The notes beneath the pieces were generated by a model that did no database searches, was not told the origin of the DNA, and saw only the letters and a program-made list of their open reading frames with translations. DNA of 8,499 bases from an uncultured Faecalibacterium sp. (GTDB taxonomy: Bacteria; Bacillota; Clostridia; Oscillospirales; Ruminococcaceae). The stretch spans positions 1 through 8,499 of the forward strand of contig CAKSZM010000074.1 in NCBI GenBank assembly GCA_934525735.1, read 5' to 3'. This document shows positions 1-5,398 of this stretch, one piece after another (position 1 is the stretch's first letter; each line of letters begins with the position of its first letter). Made by a program: the position numbers and the translations under genes.

Positions 1-57
1 CGGTTAAGACACGGCCCTTTCACGGCTGTAACATGGGTTCGATTCCCGTACGGGTCA
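1..57 (+). tRNA. tRNA-Glu (anticodon UUC), 5' end cut off by the window
   Basis: The window opens in the D-loop of a tRNA. The anticodon stem cggcc/ggctg closes a 7-nt loop CTTTCAC, which puts TTC at the anticodon and so reads glutamate codons. A T-arm with loop ttcgatt and stem tggg/cccg follows, and then the 3' acceptor strand acgggtc with discriminator A at position 57. No CCA is encoded, so CCA would be added after transcription. The 5' acceptor strand and most of the D-arm lie outside the window. A rho-independent terminator follows two bases later, so this is the last gene of its transcript. Confidence 0.93.
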
Positions 58-58
58 T

Positions 59-94
59 AAAAACGCCTTTGCGCATTCGCGCAAGGGCGTTTTT
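59..94 (+). terminator. Rho-independent terminator of the tRNA-Glu gene
   Basis: A near-perfect hairpin: arm 59-74 pairs with arm 79-94 through 16 pairs (one G-T) around the loop ATTC. The outer five pairs are A-T, so the descending arm ends in five T residues. It begins two bases after the tRNA. Because the ascending arm begins with five A residues it could also act on the minus strand. Confidence 0.85.
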
Positions 95-114
95 AATTTG
101 ACCCGTACGGGAAT
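78..114. repeat. 37-bp direct repeat, copy 1 (terminator half-arm plus inverted tRNA-Glu 3' end)
   Basis: Positions 78-114 are identical to 411-447. The unit joins the 3' arm of the tRNA terminator to a tail that reads, on the minus strand, as the T-arm and acceptor 3' end of tRNA-Glu. In this copy 99-119 is an exact 21-bp reverse complement of tRNA positions 37-57. The tRNA end, its terminator and this copy therefore form one long inverted repeat spanning about 37-119. A third, shorter copy lies at 219-236 (18 bp, one mismatch to 97-114). Confidence 0.85.
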
Positions 115-410
115 CGAACAGCGCGGCCCTGCGAAGCAGGGTAAGCAATCAGCCCAGTGGGCTGTTGCTTAGTGCGCGGGTCCCAACGGTTAGGAATGTC
201 AAAAGAGGAAAATGCCGCTTTGACCTGTACGGGAATTGCAACGGCGACGACCGCAGCCAGCGGCTGAAACAGGGAGGAGCTGTTGGGGCAGCGGCCAGCA
301 GGATGCAAGCGCCGCCACAAGGCGCGAAGCAGACGCTGGGAGCCGCAACCCGGTACAGCGCGGCCGCCCGCGGGTCCCACCCAATAGGAATGTCTACCGG
401 GGTTGCTGTA
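115..410. repeat. Gene-free structured repeat region between the 37-bp repeats
   Basis: No convincing gene is present; open frames here have no ribosome binding site and odd composition. What can be seen: hairpin ccctgc/gcaggg at 127-141; a larger hairpin at 142-171 (taagcaa/ttgctta plus cagccc/gggctg with one bulged base); an imperfect hairpin at 199-223; and a short motif of the type cgggtccca...taggaatgtc twice, at 177-200 and 371-394. A degenerate copy of the inverted tRNA end lies at 219-236. The internal repetition and the flanking direct repeats suggest a short repetitive or mobile sequence family rather than ordinary spacer. Its function is unknown. Confidence 0.6.
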
Positions 411-447
411 CGCGCAAGGGCGTTTTTAATTTGACCCGTACGGGAAT
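411..447. repeat. 37-bp direct repeat, copy 2
   Basis: Identical over 37 bases to 78-114, at a 333-bp offset. It contains only the descending arm of the tRNA terminator and the inverted tRNA-Glu 3' tail; the ascending terminator arm is absent, so it cannot fold into the same hairpin. Identity stops at 448, where the tRNA-like sequence breaks off. Confidence 0.85.
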
Positions 448-470
448 ATAAAATCATTTTTGCCTAAAAT

Positions 471-520
471 ACAGCCCCCGCAGAACGGCGTGCATCTGTG
501 CACTGTTCCGCGGGGGCTGC
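471..520 (-). terminator. Terminator of the minus-strand trkA-ydbST-HAD operon
   Basis: A strong hairpin with outer stem 473-481 / 510-518 (nine pairs, mostly C-G). A shorter inner stem (gaac/gttc, then gtgca/tgcac) is separated from it by small internal loops. Read on the minus strand it lies just after the HAD gene stop at 532 and is followed by a weakly T-rich stretch (tgtatttt). It is the only terminator-like structure seen downstream of the five-gene operon. Confidence 0.75.
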
Positions 521-531
521 TTGTCATCTTA

Positions 532-1191
532 TCAGTTGCGTTCCTGAATGTAACGGAAAATATCCTCCGGTACGGCGGCCAGCGCGTCGGCCCCGGCGGC
601 GGTCAGCTCTGCTTCGCCCCGGAAGCCCCACAGCGCGCCCATGGCGGGCAGGCCGGCGTTGTGTCCGGTGAGGATATCCACGTCGCTGTCGCCCACAAAC
701 AGGGTGGACGAGCGCTCTGCGCCGATCTGCTCCATCAAGGCATACAGCCCGGCGGGATCAGGTTTTGTGGGCACACCGGGCCGGCTGCCGCGCACCGCGT
801 CAAAGCGGCCTTCGCCGAAGTAATGGGCAATGATCTTGCCGCACAGCGGGTCGGCCTTGTTGGAGAACACCGCGCACCGGATGCCGTTTGCCCGCAGCTT
901 GTCCAGAAGGGCGGCAATGCCGGGATAGGGGGCGGTTTTATCCTCCTTGTGGGCGTCGTACCGGGCGGTGAATTCGGCCAGCGTAGCGGCCAGCTGTTCC
1001 GGTGTGCGGGCATTTTCCGGGGAAAAGCGCTCCACCAGTTTCGGGATGCCGTTGCCCACCATGTGCTTGAACTGTTCCACCGTAAAGGTGGGCCAGCCGT
1101 GCTGTGTGCACACCCAGTTGCCCGCGTCGGCAAGATCGTCGATGGTGTTCAGCAGGGTGCCGTCCAGATCAAATAATACAGTTCGGATCAC
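532..1191 (-). CDS. HAD-superfamily phosphatase, phosphoglycolate phosphatase-like
   Basis: A 219-residue protein of the haloacid dehalogenase superfamily with an N-terminal helical (C1) cap, close in length to Gph/PgpB-type phosphatases. Visible motifs: motif I DLDGT with nucleophile D8 and acid D10; motif II S110 in FSNK; motif III K143 in KPDP; motif IV GDSDVD with D168 and D172 for Mg2+. The GNGIPKLVER stretch near residue 46 is typical of the Gph cap. The family hydrolyses small phosphate esters in the cytoplasm; the substrate cannot be assigned from sequence. The start codon is GTG, since the frame reads GTG-ATC-CGA; an AAGGAG lies nine bases ahead and overlaps the TAA stop of the upstream gene. 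It is the last gene of the operon. Confidence 0.93.
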   Translation of the reverse strand: MIRTVLFDLDGTLLNTIDDLADAGNWVCTQHGWPTFTVEQFKHMVGNGIPKLVERFSPENARTPEQLAATLAEFTARYDAHKEDKTAPYPGIAALLDKLRANGIRCAVFSNKADPLCGKIIAHYFGEGRFDAVRGSRPGVPTKPDPAGLYALMEQIGAERSSTLFVGDSDVDILTGHNAGLPAMGALWGFRGEAELTAAGADALAAVPEDIFRYIQERN

Positions 1192-1204
1192 AGAAAAAGA
1201 CTCC

Positions 1205-2554
1205 TTACAGATTCATAAAATTCAGCTCGCTGCACCGCACGCTGCGCACCTTGAGCCGGAGTTTCCCGGGAAAAGTCAGGGTCAGGTTGGTGCGGTTTAC
1301 GGCTGCTGCCCAGGGGGACTGCAGTGCCGTCAGGGCGGCGTCCGGGCAGAAGACGCAGATGTTGTGCATATGGAACCCGCGCTGGATGCGCAGGGTGATG
1401 TGCCCCTCCCGCAGCCAGACGCCCTCCCGGCGGCGGCCCGCAAAGGCGCAGACCAGCAGGGCGGCAAACCCGGCGGTCAGCACCAGAAGCGGCACGGTGA
1501 GGCCGGGCAGCGTATAGCGGGACACCACTGTCAGCAGCAGGCACAGCCCGCAGGGGATGCCGGCGGGCAGAAAGAAGATGCGGCTGCGGTCCCGGGTGTC
1601 GGCAGGTGTGTCCGGCGGCAGGACGAAACCCGGCAGCATCTCCTGCAGAAACGGCCCGTTTTCCGGCCAGACCAGCAGCGGGATCTCCGGCTGGCAGCGG
1701 CTTGCCGTGAGGAATACCGGGCTGTAGTGCAGCGCCCGTGTAGCCGGGGAGCGCCGAACATCGGCGTAGCTCAGGTGCCGCAGCTGCACCCGCATTTCGT
1801 ACTGGTGCACAAAGCCGCCCCGGCTGCCCAGCTGGGTATCGGTGCGCCAGACGGTGTAGTGGGCGGCGTGGGCCGCGCTGCGGGCAAGGCTGACGCAGAA
1901 CAGCGCCCCGCCCAGTACCAGAAGCCATGCTGTGCCCACAGGCAGCCAGCGGGCTGCCCATGCTGCAATGCGGCCAAGATGGGCAAAAGCGGCAGTCTGG
2001 GCATCGGGAGCGTAAGGCTCACTTTGGCGCAGAGCCAGCATCAGCAGCGCAAGGGTGGACAGGCCGTTGGCGCCCAGCACCGCAAAGGCCAGCTTTTCGC
2101 CGCCCCGGGGCGTGTGAGCGACTGCGTCGCCCACCGGCATCAGCCGGTCGGCCAGCCACTGGGCGTCCTGCCGGGTGAGCTGCAGGGTGACGGCACGTTT
2201 CTGCCCGGCGGGATAAAGCACCACCCGGCTGGCATCGGCCAGCCGATAGAGCAAAGGGCGCTCGATGGTCAGCGCAGCCAGCCCATCCGCCCGCAGGCAG
2301 CGGTCCAGCCGGACGATCAGCCGCCAGCGGATGCGCAGGCTTCCGGTTTCGTCCACCTGCCAGCGGCTGGCGTGCAGCACGGCAGCGCTCACCAGCGTGA
2401 GCAGAAAGAACAGTGCCGCATCCTGCGCCAGCGCCGCCCACAGCGCCTGCCAGTTGCGCTGGAACAGCACCTGCAGCAGCGGCAGCAGGTAGACGAGCAG
2501 GGTCTTGCGCAGAAAGTGCAGCACCGCAAAAGGGTGGAAGCCGCGTTCGGTCAT
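1205..2554 (-). CDS. YdbT-like bacterial PH-domain (bPH2) membrane protein
   Basis: A 449-residue protein beginning MTERGFHPFAVLHFL. Hydrophobic pairs of membrane segments lie around residues 15-60, 165-225 and 340-375. Soluble stretches of the bPH2 type follow them, for example DETGSLRIRWRLIVRLD, TDTQLGSRGGFVHQYEMRV and REGHITLRIQRGFHMHNICV. This three-fold layout, next to a smaller single-domain partner, is that of YdbT in Bacillus. The family's function is poorly known; work in Bacillus links YdbST to envelope stress or bacteriocin tolerance, and I infer no more than membrane association here. The start ATG overlaps the stop of the preceding gene as ATGA (2551-2554), so the two are translationally coupled. 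The frame is open another 255 bases upstream, but that part lies inside the partner gene. The high Ala/Leu/Arg content makes homology weak by eye. Confidence 0.78.
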   Translation of the reverse strand: MTERGFHPFAVLHFLRKTLLVYLLPLLQVLFQRNWQALWAALAQDAALFFLLTLVSAAVLHASRWQVDETGSLRIRWRLIVRLDRCLRADGLAALTIERPLLYRLADASRVVLYPAGQKRAVTLQLTRQDAQWLADRLMPVGDAVAHTPRGGEKLAFAVLGANGLSTLALLMLALRQSEPYAPDAQTAAFAHLGRIAAWAARWLPVGTAWLLVLGGALFCVSLARSAAHAAHYTVWRTDTQLGSRGGFVHQYEMRVQLRHLSYADVRRSPATRALHYSPVFLTASRCQPEIPLLVWPENGPFLQEMLPGFVLPPDTPADTRDRSRIFFLPAGIPCGLCLLLTVVSRYTLPGLTVPLLVLTAGFAALLVCAFAGRRREGVWLREGHITLRIQRGFHMHNICVFCPDAALTALQSPWAAAVNRTNLTLTFPGKLRLKVRSVRCSELNFMNL

Positions 2555-2982
2555 GGCTCCTCCTTTGTCAGCGCCGCCGTCAGCGCCTGCGCCTGCAGTG
2601 CGGGAACGCCGGGTACAAGCAGCTGTGCCCCGGGGCTGCGGACGATCAGCAGGCTGCACCCGGCCATCCAGAGCAGCGGGGTGCGCAGGGCCCACACGCC
2701 GGTCACGGCCCGGCGGGGCAGCTGCCGGGTGACGGGCACCGCCACGCCGGACTGCACCACCAGCTCCTTCCGGGTGAGAAAAGCTGCAAAACTGCAGCTG
2801 CGCACCCACACCTCAAATACCAGCGCTGCCCAGACGGCGCAGAAAATACACCCGGCGGGGATGCTCTGCCAGAACACAAAAGGCGCGCAGACGAGGCCGG
2901 GCACCCCTGCCCAGCCGCAGAGCACCGCCCGCGCCCGGGGCGGGATGATCAGCGCAGTGCGCAGCAGTTCGGTTTCGGTCAT
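2551..2982 (-). CDS. YdbS-like bacterial PH-domain (bPH2) membrane protein
   Basis: A 143-residue protein starting MTETELLRTALIIPP. Two hydrophobic helices (about residues 17-36 and 40-60) are followed by one bPH2 domain. That domain has the usual order: FLTRKELVVQSGVAVPVTRQLP, then a stretch of the type RxxVTGVxxLRTPLLxxxG, then SLLIVRSPGAQLLVPGV. Size and neighbour match the YdbS half of YdbS/YdbT pairs. Its start overlaps the stop of the trkA gene upstream as ATGA (2979-2982), and its own stop overlaps the ydbT-like start in the same way. No strong ribosome binding site is visible, which fits translational coupling. Membrane location is inferred from the helices; function is unknown. Confidence 0.8.
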   Translation of the reverse strand: MTETELLRTALIIPPRARAVLCGWAGVPGLVCAPFVFWQSIPAGCIFCAVWAALVFEVWVRSCSFAAFLTRKELVVQSGVAVPVTRQLPRRAVTGVWALRTPLLWMAGCSLLIVRSPGAQLLVPGVPALQAQALTAALTKEEP

Positions 2983-3644
2983 TTGTTGTTGAGACCCCAT
3001 GCGTCCATCAGCAGGTGCAGGGTGTCGTCCTGCGTCAGGCAGAGGATGCGGTCCCACGGCAGCAGGGTGGTGTTGCCGTGGGGGATGATGAACTCCGCGT
3101 CCCGGGTGATGCACACCAGAATGACATCGCCCGGCATGGGGATGTCCTTGACGGCCTGCCCGGCGAACTGGAAATTTTCCGGCAGAAGGATCTCGTTCAG
3201 GCTGGCGGTGCCGCCGCCCAGCGAGAGCAGCTGGCGGATGGTGTCGGTCTCGATCTCCCGCTCCAGGATATGGCTCAGGTTGTCGGTGCCGCAGACCACG
3301 GTGTCCACACCCAGCGTGTGCAGCAGCTCCCGATTTTTGGGGTTGGAGGCCCGAGCCACGGTGCGGTTCACGCCGAACTCCCGCTTGGCGATCTGGCAGG
3401 CCACAAGGTTGTCCTCGTCGGCACCGGTCACGGCAACAAAGGCGTCGCAGCTGGCAACATCGGCGGTGCGCATAGTGTCAAAACTCACGGCGTCGCCGCA
3501 GATCACCGGTACATCCAGCGTATCGGCAAGGGAGCGGCAGAGCATTTCCTGCGGCTCGATGATGGTCACTTTGTGGTGGTGCGCCAGAAGGCTCTGGGCC
3601 AGATACAGGCCCACTTTGCCGCCGCCTGCAATACAGACTTTCAT
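2979..3644 (-). CDS. TrkA-family potassium channel/transporter regulatory protein (RCK_N + RCK_C)
   Basis: A 221-residue cytoplasmic protein with an N-terminal Rossmann RCK_N domain (residues 1 to about 125). It has the dinucleotide motif G7-G-G9-K-V-G12 and the ribose-binding acidic residue E30 at the end of strand 2 (TIIEP). A second domain (about 140-215) has the RCK_C fold pattern, with MPGDVILVCITRDAEFIIPHGNT and DRILCLTQDD. In the family, RCK proteins gate Trk/Ktr potassium transporters in response to NAD(H), ATP or c-di-AMP; no TrkH/KtrB membrane subunit is encoded in this window. The ATG at 3642-3644 is preceded by GAGG eight bases away. The gene lies 34 bp after the shorter RCK gene, and its stop overlaps the ydbS-like start. 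Confidence 0.93.
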   Translation of the reverse strand: MKVCIAGGGKVGLYLAQSLLAHHHKVTIIEPQEMLCRSLADTLDVPVICGDAVSFDTMRTADVASCDAFVAVTGADEDNLVACQIAKREFGVNRTVARASNPKNRELLHTLGVDTVVCGTDNLSHILEREIETDTIRQLLSLGGGTASLNEILLPENFQFAGQAVKDIPMPGDVILVCITRDAEFIIPHGNTTLLPWDRILCLTQDDTLHLLMDAWGLNNK

Positions 3645-3678
3645 ATCATTACCTCATTCTACAAAGCGGAATCAAAAA

Positions 3679-4092
3679 TCACTTGGAAAGTGCGCGGAAC
3701 ACCGACTGCTCGGTGAGCACGGTGGGACAGATGGTGTCGATCTCGTAGGCCTTGTGGTACAGCACCTGCAGATGGGGGTCGGAGACGCGGCAGATGACCT
3801 TCTCCCGGCGGAAGATGCTCTTTGCGATCTGCGCGGCCATCAGGTTGACGGTGTCGTCTCCGCTGACGGCGGCCACGGCGTCGCAGTTCTCCATGCCGCC
3901 CTGCCGCAGGATGTCCGGGTCGGTGGGGTCGCCCACAAGGGCGGTGCCGCCGAAGCAGTAGTCGTCAAAGGCGTCCAGCCGCTTGAGCTGTTCGGGATCC
4001 CGCTCGATCAGGGAAATATCGTGGCCGATGCGTTCCAGATCGCGGATGAGCGATGCGCCCACCTGATCGCAGCCGATAACCAGAATGTTCAT
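3679..4092 (-). CDS. Short TrkA-family protein (single RCK_N domain)
   Basis: A 137-residue protein consisting of just one RCK_N Rossmann domain, with no RCK_C. The nucleotide loop reads G7-C-D9-Q-V-G12, so the second glycine of the GxGxxG motif is aspartate; E30 (SLIER) is kept. Later family signatures are present: GDPTDPDILRQGGMENCDAVAAV and NLMAAQIAKSIF. Together with the two-domain gene 34 bp downstream it probably forms a hetero-oligomeric gating ring, although a TrkA/TrkA split pair acting on a distant TrkH is equally possible. It is the first gene of the operon. The ATG at 4090-4092 is preceded by GAGGTGAG at a normal distance. Confidence 0.92.
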   Translation of the reverse strand: MNILVIGCDQVGASLIRDLERIGHDISLIERDPEQLKRLDAFDDYCFGGTALVGDPTDPDILRQGGMENCDAVAAVSGDDTVNLMAAQIAKSIFRREKVICRVSDPHLQVLYHKAYEIDTICPTVLTEQSVFRALSK

Positions 4093-4164
4093 GAAAACTC
4101 ACCTCATCATAAAATGGTGACGGACTCCTGCAGAAGAGCACGGTGCAGGTTCGTATATAACTAC

Positions 4165-4173
4165 AGTATAGCA
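4165..4173 (-). promoter_or_regulatory. Extended -10 promoter of the trkA operon
   Basis: On the minus strand the sequence reads TGC-TATACT (4173 down to 4165), an extended -10 element located 73-81 bases before the first trkA start codon. A -35 match at the right distance (TTTATC around 4188-4193) is weak, which is usual for extended -10 promoters. Confidence 0.6.
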
Positions 4174-4191
4174 CATTTGAGCAGGCAGATA

Positions 4192-4222
4192 AATACAGCC
4201 CTGAGAGTAAAATTTCTGTATT
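4192..4222. promoter_or_regulatory. Inverted repeat between divergent promoters (possible operator)
   Basis: AATACAG at 4192-4198 and CTGTATT at 4216-4222 are exact reverse complements separated by 17 bases, in the spacer between the trkA-operon and uppP promoters. They could bind a regulator or be chance in AT-rich DNA. The intergenic region 4093-4331 otherwise holds only the two promoters and the uppP ribosome binding site. Confidence 0.25.
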
Positions 4223-4246
4223 CCGCGTGCGCAGGATGTCATAGTA

Positions 4247-4255
4247 TGGTATACT
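4247..4255 (+). promoter_or_regulatory. Extended -10 promoter of uppP
   Basis: TGG-TATACT at 4247-4255 matches an extended -10 element; no good -35 box is seen. The transcript would start near 4262, leaving a 5' leader of about 40 bases to the expected uppP start. Confidence 0.6.
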
Positions 4256-4288
4256 GGGTAAAACAAGTTATCAGGCGCTTTGCGCAAC

Positions 4289-4304
4289 AGGAGGGGTTCT
4301 TACG
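4289..4304 (+). promoter_or_regulatory. uppP ribosome binding site with no standard start codon behind it
   Basis: A perfect AGGAGG (4289-4294) is followed, at the optimal seven bases, by ACG (4302-4304) and not ATG. In the uppP frame the codons run GGG-GTT-CTT-ACG-TTT-TTT-GAG, and no ATG, GTG or TTG occurs between the stop at 4242 and the ATG at 4332. The first canonical ATG (4332) has no Shine-Dalgarno of its own. The placement implies that initiation is meant to occur at about 4299-4304. Confidence 0.7.
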
Positions 4305-4331
4305 TTTTTTGAGATCATCAAAGCAATTTTA

Positions 4332-5132
4332 ATGGGCATCGTGGAGGGCATTACCGAGTGGCTGCCCATCTCGTCCACGGGTCATATGATCCTGCTGGAG
4401 CAGATCATCAAGTTCAACGCCAGCGAAGAGTTCATGTCCATGTTCCGGGTAGTCATCCAGCTGGGTGCCATTCTGGCCGTTGTGGTGCTGTTCTGGGGTA
4501 AGCTGTGGCCCTTCGGGCTGAAACAGGGCCGGATCATCTCCAAGCCCAGTGTCTGGAACCTGTGGTTCAAGGTGGTGGCCGCCACCCTGCCGGTGCTGGT
4601 CATCAGCCCGCTGGACGACTGGATGGAAGCACACTTCTACAACTACATCACGGTGGCCGCCATGCTCATCCTTTACGGCGTGCTGTTCCTTGTGGTGGAA
4701 AACCGCCGCGCCGCGCCCCATGTGACAAGGCTGGATCAGATCACCTACCGCGACGCTCTCATCATCGGCCTGTGGCAGTGCCTGGCCATCATCCCCGGCA
4801 CCTCCCGCTCGGGCGCGACCATCGTGGGCGGCCTGCTGCTGGGCCTGTCCCGCGCCTGCGTGGCGGAGTTCACCTTCTATCTGGCCATCCCGGTCATGGC
4901 AGGTGCATCCCTGCTCAAGGTGGCCAAGTTCGCCGTGTCCGGCGCGGCCATCACCGGCACCGAGATCGCTGTGCTCGTGGTGGGCTGCGCGGTGGCTTTC
5001 GGCGTGAGCCTTGCGGCCATCCGCTTCCTGATGGATTACGTCAAGCGGCATGACTTCCGCTTCTTCGGTATCTACCGCATCGTGCTGGGCATCATTGTGC
5101 TGGCGGTGGCCGCCGTGACCGCAATCGTTTGA
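4332..5132 (+). CDS. uppP: Undecaprenyl-diphosphate phosphatase (UppP/BacA)
   Basis: An integral membrane enzyme that dephosphorylates undecaprenyl diphosphate to undecaprenyl phosphate, recycling the lipid carrier of peptidoglycan and other wall polymers; its overexpression is known to give bacitracin resistance. Both signatures are present: EGITEWLPISSTGH (numbering from 4332: E5, E9, S14, S15, T16, H18) and PGTSRSG (155-161, with catalytic-type R159). Several hydrophobic helices follow (about 43-60, 75-92, 103-122, 180-200, 205-230, 243-266). The coordinates use the first canonical ATG and give 266 residues. The conserved family N-terminus continues upstream in frame as TFFEIIKAIL from 4302, giving 276 residues, close to the usual 270-280. 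The true start is therefore probably upstream at a non-standard codon, or the ATG was lost. It is monocistronic, divergent from the trkA operon, and followed by its own terminator. Confidence 0.95.
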   Translation: MGIVEGITEWLPISSTGHMILLEQIIKFNASEEFMSMFRVVIQLGAILAVVVLFWGKLWPFGLKQGRIISKPSVWNLWFKVVAATLPVLVISPLDDWMEAHFYNYITVAAMLILYGVLFLVVENRRAAPHVTRLDQITYRDALIIGLWQCLAIIPGTSRSGATIVGGLLLGLSRACVAEFTFYLAIPVMAGASLLKVAKFAVSGAAITGTEIAVLVVGCAVAFGVSLAAIRFLMDYVKRHDFRFFGIYRIVLGIIVLAVAAVTAIV

Positions 5133-5177
5133 GAAATTAAAAGCCGAAAAACCTGCTTGTTACGGGCGTGTTACAAG

Positions 5178-5212
5178 GCTGTTGCAGAAGAAACTCTGCA
5201 GCAGCTTTTTTC
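5178..5212 (+). terminator. Rho-independent terminator of uppP
   Basis: A ten-pair stem (5178-5187 with 5196-5205, one G-T pair) encloses an 8-base loop and is followed by a run of seven T residues at 5206-5212, broken only after that by c. It lies 45 bases after the uppP stop. Confidence 0.9.
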
Positions 5213-5250
5213 TTTGAAAATTAGAAAGAGTGCAAAAAACAGCCCGGAAA

Positions 5251-5298
5251 TGATATGTACCCCCAATTCTGGACATCCAGAATTGGGGGTACATATCA
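5251..5298. repeat. 48-bp perfect palindrome (22-bp arms, 4-base loop)
   Basis: Arms 5251-5272 and 5277-5298 are exact reverse complements around ACAT. Each arm contains a CCCCC/GGGGG run flanked by AT-rich sequence (TGATATGTA and AATTCTGG). It lies after the uppP terminator and before the promoter of the next gene, so it is not in a predicted transcript. There is no T-tract, so it is not a normal terminator. It may be a REP/MITE-like repeat, a protein binding site, or an insertion remnant. Confidence 0.9.
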
Positions 5299-5314
5299 CA
5301 GCGCGGCGTCCCTT

Positions 5315-5341
5315 TTGCTTTGAAAAAACTTGTGCTATAAT
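5315..5341 (+). promoter_or_regulatory. Promoter of the DUF362 gene
   Basis: A perfect extended -10, TGC-TATAAT, occupies 5333-5341. The nearest -35-like sequence, TTGCTT (5315-5320), is 15 bases upstream and only partial. The transcript would start near 5348, giving a leader of about 50 bases. Confidence 0.75.
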
Positions 5342-5398
5342 ATAAACTAAGAGAGTATGCGGCAGTGTGCCGCCTCAACAAAACGGAGGAGAAAAACG

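Noticed and set aside
99..119. A possible second tRNA-Glu on the minus strand.
   Set aside because: Only the T-arm and acceptor 3' strand are present; the sequence that should hold the anticodon arm folds as a plain hairpin with a 3-base loop and there is no 5' acceptor strand.
78..447. CRISPR array or integron cassette in the repeat zone.
   Set aside because: There are only two full repeats, spaced by 296 bases, with no regular short spacers, and no cas or integrase gene is in the window.
149..457. A 102-codon open frame on the minus strand in the repeat zone (and a similar one at 93-380).
   Set aside because: It runs through tRNA-derived repeats and hairpins, has no ribosome binding site, and its composition (Pro, Arg, Trp, Cys) looks like translated repeat DNA.
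2554..2809. Extension of the ydbT-like frame to an ATG at 2807-2809.
   Set aside because: The extra 85 codons lie entirely within the ydbS-like gene in another frame; the ATGA overlap at 2551-2554 is the natural start.
947..4332. Very long open frames on the plus strand opposite the minus-strand operon (947-2992 and 2413-4332).
   Set aside because: They are antisense to genes with clear family motifs, lack ribosome binding sites, and are rich in Gln, Arg, Pro and His, as expected from the GC-rich complementary strand.
4246..4332. A 28-codon leader peptide ending TAATG on the first uppP ATG, suggesting translational coupling.
   Set aside because: Its ATG overlaps the predicted -10 element, so it would not be in the transcript, it has no ribosome binding site, and the AGGAGG inside it fits the uppP frame.
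5357..5398. Upstream in-frame start for the DUF362 protein.
   Set aside because: No Shine-Dalgarno precedes it, the extra residues are not family-like, and GGAGGAG sits inside the extension, directly before the ATG at 5399.
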